This document shows, piece after piece, positions 54,944 to 62,977 of a DNA stretch of 64,000 bases (position 1 is the stretch's first letter; each line of letters opens with the position of its first letter). Origin of the DNA: Pseudophaeobacter profundi (lineage in GTDB: Bacteria > Pseudomonadota > Alphaproteobacteria > Rhodobacterales > Rhodobacteraceae). Both the position numbers and the translations under genes were made by a program. Location: positions 1-64,000 of the forward strand of contig NZ_JARJEF010000012.1 of the NCBI RefSeq assembly GCF_029697505.1, read 5' to 3'. The notes beneath the pieces were generated by a model that had not been told where the DNA came from, searched no databases, and worked only from the letters and a program-made list of their open reading frames with translations.

Positions 54944-55912
54944 ATGAGCTTTCTCAAACGTATCGGCATCGACACCTATATGCTGCTGCTGATCACCACC
55001 GTCTGTCTGGGCCTGCTGTTGCCCGCGCAGGGCGTGGCGGCGCAGGGATTGAAGCAGGTGACCTACTGGGCTGTGGCGCTGCTGTTCTTTCTCTACGGGG
55101 CAAAGCTTGACCCCGGAGCGGTGCGCGCAGGCTTGCTGAACTGGCGGCTGCAGGGGCTGACCTTTGGCGCAACCTACGTGATGTTCCCGCTGGTTGGACT
55201 GGCGCTGGCAACGATTTTTGCACCGCTGCTGGGCCCGACAATCACCCTTGGGCTGCTGTTCCTGGCGGTTCTGCCCTCGACGGTGCAGTCCTCGATTGCC
55301 TTTACCTCCATTGCAGGTGGCAATGTGCCGGCGGCGATCTGCGCTGCCTCGTTGTCCAATATTGTCGGGGTGCTGCTGACCCCGGCGCTGGTGGCGCTGC
55401 TGCTGCATCAGGGCGACGGAGGGGTCAGTTTTGACGCGGTGATCAAGATCGGCACCCAAATTCTGCTGCCCTTTGTGGTTGGCCAACTGCTGCGTCCCTG
55501 GGTTGGCGGTTTTGTGCAAAAGCACAGGCTGCTGACCATGATCGTCGATCGCGGTTCGATCCTGCTGATTGTCTATTCGGCGTTCAGCGCCGGGACGACT
55601 TCGGGGCTGTGGCTACAGATCCCGGCGATGAGCCTGACCCTGCTGGTGGTGGTGGTGCTGGTTTTCCTGGCGATTGTCATGGGTTTGATGGTCGGCGCAG
55701 GCAGGCTCTTTGGGTTGGATGACCCGGATGAGGCGGTCCTGTTTTACTGCGGCTCGACCAAGAGCCTTGCCTCGGGCCTGCCGATTGCCGCCGCGTTGTT
55801 TGCCGCGGACCAGGTGGGGGCGATTGTGCTGCCGCTGATGATCTACCACATGAGCCAGCTGTTGGTCTGCGCCTTTGTTTCGCAGAGGGCGGTGGCGGTG
55901 CAGGCAAGTTGA
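54944..55912 (+). CDS. Bile-acid:sodium symporter family (YocS/SBF-like) carrier
   Basis: 322 aa from ATG at 54944 (AGGAAACGAG upstream). Ten predicted helices. VLPSTVQSSIAFTSIAGGN (helix 4) and FYCGSTKSLASGLPIAA (helix 9) are the crossing-helix motifs of the SBF-like group. Members move organic anions or vitamins with sodium. It follows tctCBA-ggt by about 110 bases and may be the last gene of that operon. Confidence 0.85.
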   Translation: MSFLKRIGIDTYMLLLITTVCLGLLLPAQGVAAQGLKQVTYWAVALLFFLYGAKLDPGAVRAGLLNWRLQGLTFGATYVMFPLVGLALATIFAPLLGPTITLGLLFLAVLPSTVQSSIAFTSIAGGNVPAAICAASLSNIVGVLLTPALVALLLHQGDGGVSFDAVIKIGTQILLPFVVGQLLRPWVGGFVQKHRLLTMIVDRGSILLIVYSAFSAGTTSGLWLQIPAMSLTLLVVVVLVFLAIVMGLMVGAGRLFGLDDPDEAVLFYCGSTKSLASGLPIAAALFAADQVGAIVLPLMIYHMSQLLVCAFVSQRAVAVQAS

Positions 55913-56238
55913 ACCAGACGGCGATATTGTCTGGCCCGTTGCTGTCGTGATGTGTGGATCTTGCGGCGGGGGGCTCCCGCCCAAAATACAATGGATCAAA
56001 GATCCCTGGATTTTCGTTGGGCCCAGCGCCGCTACTGCGGCGCTGTCTTTGGTGTCGTGGGTCACGAAATATCGCGGCGCCGGGCGATGGCTGCGGGCAC
56101 GGAAAAAGATCTGCTGAGAAGGCCATCAGGGGCAGGTCTGCCCTGATGCGCCTGTTTCAAGTTTTCGAACGGGGGCGCGTCAAGGGTAAACCGCGCCCTG
56201 CGCGGCCGCATCTGCGGCCCTTGACCCGGCAGCGGACC
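55913..56238. other. Intergenic stretch between convergent operons
   Basis: No gene seen in 326 bases; the small ORFs here are unsupported. It separates the BASS carrier (plus) from livM (minus) and contains the cruciform-like repeat at 56179-56225. Confidence 0.55.
56179..56225. repeat. Cruciform-like repeat with two inner hairpins
   Basis: Outer arms GTCAAGGG (56179-56186) and CCCTTGAC (56218-56225) are perfect. Inside are two adjacent hairpins, CCGCG-CCCTG-CGCGG (56191-56205) and CCGC-ATCT-GCGG (56206-56217 region), giving a three-way-junction shape. It lies past both converging operons and could terminate either. The outer arms resemble those at 35323-35365. Confidence 0.55.
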
Positions 56239-57309
56239 TTAGCGTTTTCCGCGCAGCCGCCCCACGACCCCGGCCGGGAAGAAATAGACGCTCAGGATAA
56301 ACAGCACCCCAAGCCAGAGCAGCCAGCGATCAGCGCTGAGCAATTCTGGCAGCAGGGGTAGGTCCGCCACCAGTTCCGAGGCAGCGCCCATCAGGTTTTG
56401 CAGGTAGTTCTGCGCCAGCACAAAGAGCGTGGCCCCTATCATCGCCCCATAGAGCGTGCCCATTCCACCAATCACTACCATCAAGAGGATGTCGATCATC
56501 AGCTCCATCGACAGGACGGTATCGGGACCGACGTAGCGCAGCCAGACCGCATAGAGCGACCCGGCCAGGGCCGCGACAGAGGCCGAGAGGCAGGTGGCGG
56601 CCACCCGGTAGTAGACCACCCGATAGCCAATGGATTCAGCGCGGAAATCGTTTTCGCGGATCGCTTGCAGCACACGTCCAAAGGGAGAGTTCACCACCCG
56701 CAGCAGGGTTAAAAACAACACGAGCGCGCCGATAAAGACAAAGTAATAGGCCAAGAGCTTGCCGTTCAGCTTGACGCCAAACAGCACACCATCAAACGTT
56801 TCCTTGCCAAATTTGAAGGCAGGGCCCAGTTCGCGCGGTGTCTTGAAGGTCAGCCCGTCTTCGCCGCCGGTGAGGCCGGAGAGTTGGCTGACCAGCACTG
56901 CCACGGCCGAGGCCACGGCCAGGGTGATCATGGCAAAAAAGATCGCCCGCACCCGGAGCGAGAACAGCCCAATCAGCAGGGCCAGAGCTGCGGCAAACCC
57001 GGCGCCGACCAGGGCGCCAATGGCAATGGCATCAAAGCCGCGCCCCATATGGGCCGAGGTGAGCGCCACGCCGTAGGCGCCAATGCCAAAGAACATGGTA
57101 TGGGCAAAACTGACGATGCCGCCATAGCCTAAAAGCAGGTCATAGCTGGCCACCAGCACGATAAAGATGCAGATCCGCGCGGCAGTATCGACGGTGCGCA
57201 CACCAGGAAACAGAAAAGGTGCCAGGGCGAGGCAGATCAGAATGCAGCCAAGGATCAAGGCCAGCGGCAGGGAACGCGGCATGTCGCCAGAGAGAAGAGA
57301 GCGGATCAT
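56239..57309 (-). CDS. livM: Branched-chain amino acid-type ABC permease (LivM)
   Basis: 356 aa from ATG at 57309, overlapping the livH stop (ATGA); the frame extends 13 codons into livH. About ten helices; LLGYGGIVSFAHTMFFGIGAY and the EAA-like ENDFRAESIGYRV region are typical of LivM. Last gene of the Liv operon. Confidence 0.9.
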   Translation of the reverse strand: MIRSLLSGDMPRSLPLALILGCILICLALAPFLFPGVRTVDTAARICIFIVLVASYDLLLGYGGIVSFAHTMFFGIGAYGVALTSAHMGRGFDAIAIGALVGAGFAAALALLIGLFSLRVRAIFFAMITLAVASAVAVLVSQLSGLTGGEDGLTFKTPRELGPAFKFGKETFDGVLFGVKLNGKLLAYYFVFIGALVLFLTLLRVVNSPFGRVLQAIRENDFRAESIGYRVVYYRVAATCLSASVAALAGSLYAVWLRYVGPDTVLSMELMIDILLMVVIGGMGTLYGAMIGATLFVLAQNYLQNLMGAASELVADLPLLPELLSADRWLLWLGVLFILSVYFFPAGVVGRLRGKR

Positions 57310-58337
57310 TTTGCTTTTACCACCGGAATCATACCCATAGGGCGCCACATCAGGATGGCGACCATCAGGGCAATATTGGAAATCAGCGCCGCCTTGGGTT
57401 CAATAAAGGCGATGTAGTTTTGCAGCAGACCCACCAGAAGGGCACCAATGAAGCAGCCCTCAACCGAGCCGAGCCCACCAATGATCACCACGATGAAGAT
57501 CAGGATCATGGCGTGGTTGCCCATATGAGCGGTGATGACCTCTTGGTAGAGCGCCCACATGACGCCACCGAGGCCCGCGAGGGCAGAGCCGGCGATGAAG
57601 ACGCCGACAAAGACCAGCTTGAGCCGATAGCCGAGCGCCTCGACCATTTCACCGTTTTCAACACCGGCGCGCACGATCAGGCCAATTTTGGTGCGGCGCA
57701 GCACCCAGCGCATGGCGGCAAAGACTGCAAGGCCAACCACAACGGCCACCAGGCGGTATTTCTCGATTGCGGCCCCGGCAAAGGTCACGGCGCCTTTCAG
57801 GGCTTCGGGGCGGTTGAAGTAGATCTCTTCCGGCCCCCAGAGCACGATGATCAGCTGTTCCACCACGATCAGCCCGCCCATGGTGACCAGGATCTGTTTC
57901 AGATGATGGCCGTAGACAGGCGCGACAATGACCTTTTCAAAGGCCCAGCCCATGGCGCCAGTGGCCAGGATGGCACCGATGACAGCCAGCAGCACGGCGC
58001 CGAGGTTGAGCAGGAGCGAGGGCGCAGCGGTCATTTGCCCCAGCGCCATCAGTACGGTGATGCCGACAAAGGCGCCGACCGAGACAAAGGCCCCATGGCC
58101 AAAATTGATCACATCCATCAGACCAAAGACCAATGTCAGACCCGAGGCCATGATGAAAATCATCATGCCCATCGCCAGGCCTGAAACGGTCAGGGTCAGC
58201 CAGCTTGCGGGGTTCATGATCGCCAAGAAGCCCGCCAGAGCGAGCAGCGGCACCAAGAGTACGGGCATATAGGGGCCGACCCGGTCGGCCAGGGTGGCCT
58301 GGGCCATTGTTGGTGCATGTTCAGGTGCGGCGCTCAT
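57306..58337 (-). CDS. livH: Branched-chain amino acid-type ABC permease (LivH)
   Basis: 343 aa, about eight to nine helices; FGLMDVINFGHGAFVSVGAF near residue 70 and GLGSVEGCFIGALLVGLLQ in the C-terminal part are LivH hallmarks. Pairs with LivM. An 82-base gap separates it from livF. Confidence 0.9.
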   Translation of the reverse strand: MSAAPEHAPTMAQATLADRVGPYMPVLLVPLLALAGFLAIMNPASWLTLTVSGLAMGMMIFIMASGLTLVFGLMDVINFGHGAFVSVGAFVGITVLMALGQMTAAPSLLLNLGAVLLAVIGAILATGAMGWAFEKVIVAPVYGHHLKQILVTMGGLIVVEQLIIVLWGPEEIYFNRPEALKGAVTFAGAAIEKYRLVAVVVGLAVFAAMRWVLRRTKIGLIVRAGVENGEMVEALGYRLKLVFVGVFIAGSALAGLGGVMWALYQEVITAHMGNHAMILIFIVVIIGGLGSVEGCFIGALLVGLLQNYIAFIEPKAALISNIALMVAILMWRPMGMIPVVKAK

Positions 58338-58419
58338 GTCTGGGCCTCCGGTGGTCTACGGGTGTCTGCTTCTTGGTGGAGCCAAAGGGCAAGGCGTGGC
58401 AGGGCGCGGGGGGCAGTCA

Positions 58420-59142
58420 TCAATGCGCCTCCATGCTGAGGCCCATGAGCCGTTCCTGCAGGGCGGCGTCGCGGCCAAGCTCGGCCATCTCGCCGGACCA
58501 GATCATGCGGCCATCATCCATCACATTGGCGCTGTCCCCCAGGGCCTTGGCGACGGCAAAGTTTTGCTCGACCAAGAGCACCGATGATCCCTGCTGCTTG
58601 AGATCTTTCAAGGCCTTGGCCATGGTAGAGATGATCGCCGGTGCCAGGCCCTTGGTGGGTTCATCAATCAGGTATAGCTTGCGTTCCTCTACCATGGCGC
58701 GGGCAATGGACAGCATCTGTTTCTGCCCGCCCGACAGGGTGCCGGCATCGGATTTCCAAAAGGTTTTCAGCGGCGGGAAAGCGGTGAAGATCCAGTCCAG
58801 CCGGGCGGAATTGATCGGCCCGCTGACGGCGGCCAGCTGCATGTTTTCTTCAACCGTGAGATCGGCAAAGATGCCCATGTCCTCGGGGACAAAACCAAGG
58901 CCAAGCCGGGCAATGGCCGGGGTGGGCAGTTTGGTGATATCTTCCCCGTCAAACAGGATGCATCCCTGATGGGCGCGCCAGTGGCCAATGATGCTGCGCA
59001 GCGTGGTGGTCTTGCCCACCCCATTGCGGCCCAGCAGCATGGTGACAGCGCCGCGCGGCACCTCCAGATCGACTCCCTGCAGAATGTGATACTGGGCGAT
59101 ATTGGTGTAGACGCCATCCAGCGTCAGGATGGCATCAGACAT
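58420..59142 (-). CDS. livF: ABC transporter ATP-binding protein (LivF)
   Basis: 240 aa from ATG at 59142; the frame extends into livG. Walker A GRNGVGKT near residue 37, signature LSGGQKQ, Walker B LYLIDEPTKGLAP. LivF-type by its LLVEQNFAVA end motif. Overlaps the livG stop by 8 bases. Confidence 0.92.
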   Translation of the reverse strand: MSDAILTLDGVYTNIAQYHILQGVDLEVPRGAVTMLLGRNGVGKTTTLRSIIGHWRAHQGCILFDGEDITKLPTPAIARLGLGFVPEDMGIFADLTVEENMQLAAVSGPINSARLDWIFTAFPPLKTFWKSDAGTLSGGQKQMLSIARAMVEERKLYLIDEPTKGLAPAIISTMAKALKDLKQQGSSVLLVEQNFAVAKALGDSANVMDDGRMIWSGEMAELGRDAALQERLMGLSMEAH

Positions 59143-59911
59143 CTGCGAGAATTCCTTCGAGACCGCGACCCATATAGGCCTCTTGAACCACATCCGAGGC
59201 CATGACCTCGGCCGGGGCGCCATCGGCGGCCAGCGCGCCATTGTGCAACACTATGATGCGGTCCGCGAGGCTGCGGATCACATCCATCTTATGTTCGACC
59301 AGCAGGATACTGCGGTCTTTTTGCTCTTTCAGCTCGGCGATGAGATCAAGCACCACCGGGGCTTCATCGACGCTCATGCCGGCGGTGGGTTCGTCAAACA
59401 TATAGACATCCGGGTCCTGGGCGATCAGCAGGGCGACCTCCAGCTTGCGCTGGTTGCCATGGGACAATTCCGAGACCACCTGGTCGCGTTGATCCAGCAG
59501 GCGCACACGGGCCAGGATGTCCTCGGCCTGATCCGTCAGATCCTGATGGCGCGACACCATGGACCACAGGTTGAACCCCCGGCCCAGCTTGGCCTGTACC
59601 ACCAGCCGCAGGTTTTCCAGCACCGATAGGCCGGGGAACAGATTGGTCAGCTGAAAGGCGCGGCCAATGCCGGCCTTGGTGCGGGCAGACACGGAGGCGC
59701 GGGTAATGTCGCGACCTCGCAGGTTCACCCGCCCGGCCGAGGCCGGAATCTGGCCGGAAATCAGGTTGAAATAGGTGGTTTTGCCGGCACCGTTGGGGCC
59801 GACAATTGCGGTCAGCTCTCCGGCGTGAAAGGCGCAGCTTACGGCGTCTACCGCGACATGTCCGCCAAAACGGACAGTCAGGTCTGTGGTTTTCAGGATA
59901 GGGTCTGTCAT
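59135..59911 (-). CDS. livG: ABC transporter ATP-binding protein (LivG)
   Basis: 258 aa from ATG at 59911 (GAGATCTC-rich leader, weak site). Walker A GPNGAGKT near residue 38; the signature reads LSHGNQRKLEVA as in LivG; Walker B VYMFDEPTAGM; LLVEHKMDVI switch. Works with LivF. A hairpin separates it from the binding-protein gene. Confidence 0.92.
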   Translation of the reverse strand: MTDPILKTTDLTVRFGGHVAVDAVSCAFHAGELTAIVGPNGAGKTTYFNLISGQIPASAGRVNLRGRDITRASVSARTKAGIGRAFQLTNLFPGLSVLENLRLVVQAKLGRGFNLWSMVSRHQDLTDQAEDILARVRLLDQRDQVVSELSHGNQRKLEVALLIAQDPDVYMFDEPTAGMSVDEAPVVLDLIAELKEQKDRSILLVEHKMDVIRSLADRIIVLHNGALAADGAPAEVMASDVVQEAYMGRGLEGILADV

Positions 59912-60029
59912 TGAGATCTCGAAGTGGCTCTGGCCGCATCCCGTCACCTGGGTGACAGCCGGTCCGTCAGAGAAAAGGGGCGGGTATGGCAGGCACTGCA
60001 CTGGCAGGGGCCAGTTCGGCTTGCCTGAA

Positions 60030-60064
60030 ACCATGGCCCAAAGCGCAAAGCTCTGGGCCATGGT
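60030..60064 (-). terminator. Intercistronic hairpin after the Liv binding-protein gene
   Basis: ACCATGGCCCA ... TGGGCCATGGT, 11 perfect pairs with a 13-base loop, starting 18 bases past the binding-protein stop (60083, minus) and ending before livG. No U-run; probably an RNA-stabilising or partial-attenuation element. Confidence 0.55.
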
Positions 60065-60082
60065 CGTAAAAGCGATGTCGCC

Positions 60083-61258
60083 CTATTGGTTGCGGATCGG
60101 AATTGGCATCTCGTCGATGGCCAGCTCGCGGACCAGTTCGGGGACGGCCCATTCAACACCGTCCTGCACGGTCAGCTTGAAGTGGTACATGGTCTGCAGC
60201 GCCTGATGGTCTTCGGGACGAAAGCGCATGATGCCCTTGGGGGTTTCCCACTCCATACCTTCCATCGCGCTGATCAGCGCCTCTGTATCGGTGGAACCAG
60301 CCTGGCGAATGGCCTCAACTGCGGCCAGCCCCGCGGTCATGCCCCCGGCGGTGAAGAAATCAGGCGGGCCGTCGAAACGTTCAAAGTGGGTTTTCACCAG
60401 CCAGTCGTTCACCTCGTTGTCGGGCAGCTCATAGTAGTAATAGGTGCCGCCCTCCATGCCTTCATAGTCTTTAAAGCCCTTGAGTGCGGCGAGGATATTG
60501 CCCACCCCGGCAAATTCGATGCCAAAGCGGCCCGGATCCATGGCATTGATCTTGCCCAGCGGGTTGCCACCGCCGGCCCAGATCACGAACAGCTTCTTGT
60601 CGCCGTCCAGATCCTTCATCGCGTTGAAGATCCGTTCGCCGGCTGCGGTGAAGTCTGTGGTATCGGTGGGGGCGTATTCTTCGTGCACCAGCTCGATCCC
60701 CTGCGCTGCCAGGGCTTCGCGGAAGGCGGCGATACCGTCGCGGCCAAAGGCATAGTCCTGCGCCAGGGTGGCAATCTTGACGTTGTCACCCGCCAGGGCA
60801 ATGGCGCTGGAAACAGCATCTTGTGATGAATTGCGCGAGGTGCGGAAGATATAGCGGTTCCAGTTTTCACCGGTGATACTGTCGGCCACGGCGGGTTCGA
60901 CAATCAGGATCTTTTCGTATTCTTCGGCCACCGGCAGCATGGCCAGCGCCACGCCGGAACTGACCGGACCAATGGCCAGATCGACTTCATCGTCGCCGTA
61001 GGCTTCTTCCAGCAGGGCTTTGCCGTTTTCTGGTTTTAGCTGGGTGTCTTTTTCGATCACGACGATCTTTTCGCCGTTGATTTCCATGGTGCCGCCGGTG
61101 GCATATTCCAGCCCCAGCATCAGGCCATCGTGGCTTTGTTTGGCGTAGGCTTCAAACGGGCCTGTCTTGCCGTAGATATGGGCAATCTTGATATCTGCAG
61201 CGGCGGCCGAAGCCAGTGCCAGTGCAGAGACCATTCCTGCAAGCAAAGTGCGTGTCAT
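60083..61258 (-). CDS. livK: Branched-chain amino acid-type ABC binding protein (LivK)
   Basis: 391 aa with signal peptide (MTRTLLAGMVSALALASAAAA). Opens IKIAHIYGKTGPFEAYAKQ, the first ligand loop of LivK-like proteins; AIGPVSSGVALAMLPVAEEY and DFTAAGERIFNAM follow. Position after an aromatic amino acid decarboxylase suggests an aromatic amino acid or amine as ligand rather than leucine. That ligand assignment is inferred. Confidence 0.88.
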   Translation of the reverse strand: MTRTLLAGMVSALALASAAAADIKIAHIYGKTGPFEAYAKQSHDGLMLGLEYATGGTMEINGEKIVVIEKDTQLKPENGKALLEEAYGDDEVDLAIGPVSSGVALAMLPVAEEYEKILIVEPAVADSITGENWNRYIFRTSRNSSQDAVSSAIALAGDNVKIATLAQDYAFGRDGIAAFREALAAQGIELVHEEYAPTDTTDFTAAGERIFNAMKDLDGDKKLFVIWAGGGNPLGKINAMDPGRFGIEFAGVGNILAALKGFKDYEGMEGGTYYYYELPDNEVNDWLVKTHFERFDGPPDFFTAGGMTAGLAAVEAIRQAGSTDTEALISAMEGMEWETPKGIMRFRPEDHQALQTMYHFKLTVQDGVEWAVPELVRELAIDEMPIPIRNQ

Positions 61259-61373
61259 GTCGTTCCTCCCTGAGGGCGCGCCTATGTGTAGGGCTGGCGC
61301 AGTCTCGCTCCTGTGCCTTCAGGCTAACGGCGGCCTCGCATTTTGGTCAATTGCAGGGAAATACGTATGTCGT

Positions 61374-61455
61374 GTCTCTTCCCCGTCTCCAAGGCTTACT
61401 TTGCCTCCTTCCAGGTCGCAAGGCGACAGAGAGAGGTTCGCGGTGGGGAAGAGAC
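61374..61455. repeat. Long-range inverted repeat with nested hairpin upstream of livK
   Basis: GTCTCTTCCCC (61374-61384) and GGGGAAGAGAC (61445-61455) are perfect 11-bp arms. A small hairpin GTCGC-AAG-GCGAC (61415-61427) sits inside. The element fills most of the gap between the decarboxylase stop (61468) and livK start (61258). Confidence 0.5.
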
Positions 61456-61467
61456 GGTGATTGTCGG

Positions 61468-62877
61468 CTAGAGCCGGGAGGCGATCTCGCAGATTACGGT
61501 ATGGGCCATCATCACATCTGCTTCGGTGGTTTCAAACTGGCCAGCCTGAAAGCGGATCACCAGATCACCATCGACCCGTGTCTGGGTCAGGTAGATGCGC
61601 CCGTCATCATTGATGGCATTGACCAGCGCCAGGTTCAGCGCATCCAGATCCGTGGCCCCCTGGGGCGCGTAACGAAAGGTCCAGAGCGACCACATCGGCG
61701 GGGTGATGATTTCGAAATCAGGCTCTAATGCCAGGGTATCGTGCAGTTTGGTGGACCAGTTGATGTGATTGCGCAGGCGGTCACGCAGGCCTTCCAGGCC
61801 ATAGCTGCGGATCAGGAACCAGATCTTCAGCGCCCGGAAGCGCCGCCCCAGTGGCACCGACCATTCCGAATAGTTGATGATGCCATCCTTGCCGTGGGTT
61901 TTCAGATATTCGGGGCTGATTGCCAGGGTCTGCACCAGATCATCGGGGTTTTTCAGGAAATGCGCTGAACAATCAAACTGTACCCCCAGCCATTTATGCG
62001 GGTTGAAGACGATGCTGTCGGCGCGTTCCACCCCTGGCCAGTAGTGGCGATATTCAGGACAGATCATCGCTGATCCGGCCCAGGCAGCGTCGATATGACT
62101 GTAGAGCCCATAGTCTTCGGCGATTTGCAGGCAGTCATCAATCGGGTCAGTGGCGCCGGTTCCGGTACCGCCAACGCATAGGATCAACCCGGCCGGTTGC
62201 AGCCCGGCGGCGATATCAGCCTCAATTGCCGCGCGCAGGGCGGCAGGGTCCATGCCGCGCCATGTGCCCTTGATCGGCACCCGAACCAGATTTTGCTGGC
62301 CAATACCGGCTACCCAGATGGCGCGATCCACCGAGGTATGCACCTCGGAAGAGCAATAGATGCGCAGCGGTTTCTGCGCGAACAATCCCTGCTGGTTGCC
62401 CTGCCAGTTCAGCGCCTTTTCCCGCATAGTCAACACGGCGGCCAGTGTCGCCGAAGAGGCGCTGTCCTGAATGACGCCCTGAAATTCGCCGGGTAGGTCC
62501 AGCGATTGGCGCAGCCAGTCCATCATCCGCGTTTCCAATTCGGTCGCCGCCGGAGAGGTCTGCCACAGCATGCACTGCGGCGCGATGGCCGCAGTCAGGA
62601 ATTCTGCCAGCACCGAGGGCGCGGCGGCATTGGAGGTGAAATAGGCAAAGAAGCGCGGGTGCTGCCAATGGGTGATCCCCGGCATCACGATCTCTTCAAA
62701 ATCGGCAAAGATGGCCTCCATGTCTTCGCCGCTCTCGGGTGGAAAGAGGGGCAGAGAGTCCAGCACATCGCCGGGTTCGGTGCGGGCGCGTACCGGCTTG
62801 TCGCCAACGGTCAGGTGATAGTCCTGTGCCCAATCGGCGATGCGGCTGCCCCAGCCTGCGAAATCATCCCATTTCAT
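61468..62877 (-). CDS. Aromatic-L-amino-acid decarboxylase (PLP group II)
   Basis: 469 aa, usual length. PLP lysine K295 in FNPHKWLGV; cofactor-stacking H180 in SSEVHTSVDRA; PLP-N aspartate D263 in HIDAAWAGSA; substrate-side WQHPRFFAYF (71-80). Decarboxylates an aromatic amino acid (tyrosine, DOPA, tryptophan or phenylalanine) to the amine. GGGGAGAG precedes the start. Between the ring-cleavage dioxygenase gene and livK in one minus-strand unit. Confidence 0.9.
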   Translation of the reverse strand: MKWDDFAGWGSRIADWAQDYHLTVGDKPVRARTEPGDVLDSLPLFPPESGEDMEAIFADFEEIVMPGITHWQHPRFFAYFTSNAAAPSVLAEFLTAAIAPQCMLWQTSPAATELETRMMDWLRQSLDLPGEFQGVIQDSASSATLAAVLTMREKALNWQGNQQGLFAQKPLRIYCSSEVHTSVDRAIWVAGIGQQNLVRVPIKGTWRGMDPAALRAAIEADIAAGLQPAGLILCVGGTGTGATDPIDDCLQIAEDYGLYSHIDAAWAGSAMICPEYRHYWPGVERADSIVFNPHKWLGVQFDCSAHFLKNPDDLVQTLAISPEYLKTHGKDGIINYSEWSVPLGRRFRALKIWFLIRSYGLEGLRDRLRNHINWSTKLHDTLALEPDFEIITPPMWSLWTFRYAPQGATDLDALNLALVNAINDDGRIYLTQTRVDGDLVIRFQAGQFETTEADVMMAHTVICEIASRL

Positions 62878-62892
62878 ACTTACTCTCCCCTA

Positions 62893-62915
62893 TGTCTGTG
62901 CTCTTGGCACAGACA
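62893..62915 (-). promoter_or_regulatory. Small hairpin before the decarboxylase ribosome site
   Basis: TGTCTGTGC-TCTTG-GCACAGACA, perfect 9-bp stem. Its last five bases (62911-62915) are also the base of the large hairpin at 62911-62967, so the two cannot both form completely. It lies 3-25 bases upstream of the decarboxylase ribosome-binding site. Confidence 0.6.
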
Positions 62916-62967
62916 GCGCATGACCTTGGGAAGGCGCTTCACGCCTCCCCAAGGTCATGCGCTGTCT
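62911..62967 (-). promoter_or_regulatory. Very long hairpin between dioxygenase and decarboxylase genes
   Basis: Arms 62911-62930 and 62948-62967 are perfect 20-bp complements; after one mismatch (62931/62947) five more pairs (AGGCG/CGCCT) lead to a 5-base loop. It begins 10 bases after the dioxygenase stop in the direction of transcription. No U-run follows, so it is not a standard terminator. Confidence 0.75.
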
Positions 62968-62977
62968 TATGTTCGAA

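Noticed and set aside
54470-55525. 351-codon open frame on the minus strand
   Set aside because: Spans the end of ggt and most of the BASS carrier in antisense; composition and lack of motifs mark it as a shadow.
55875-56361. Overlapping small plus-strand frames between the BASS carrier and livM
   Set aside because: They run through the palindromic repeat and into livM in antisense, with no ribosome site or family match.
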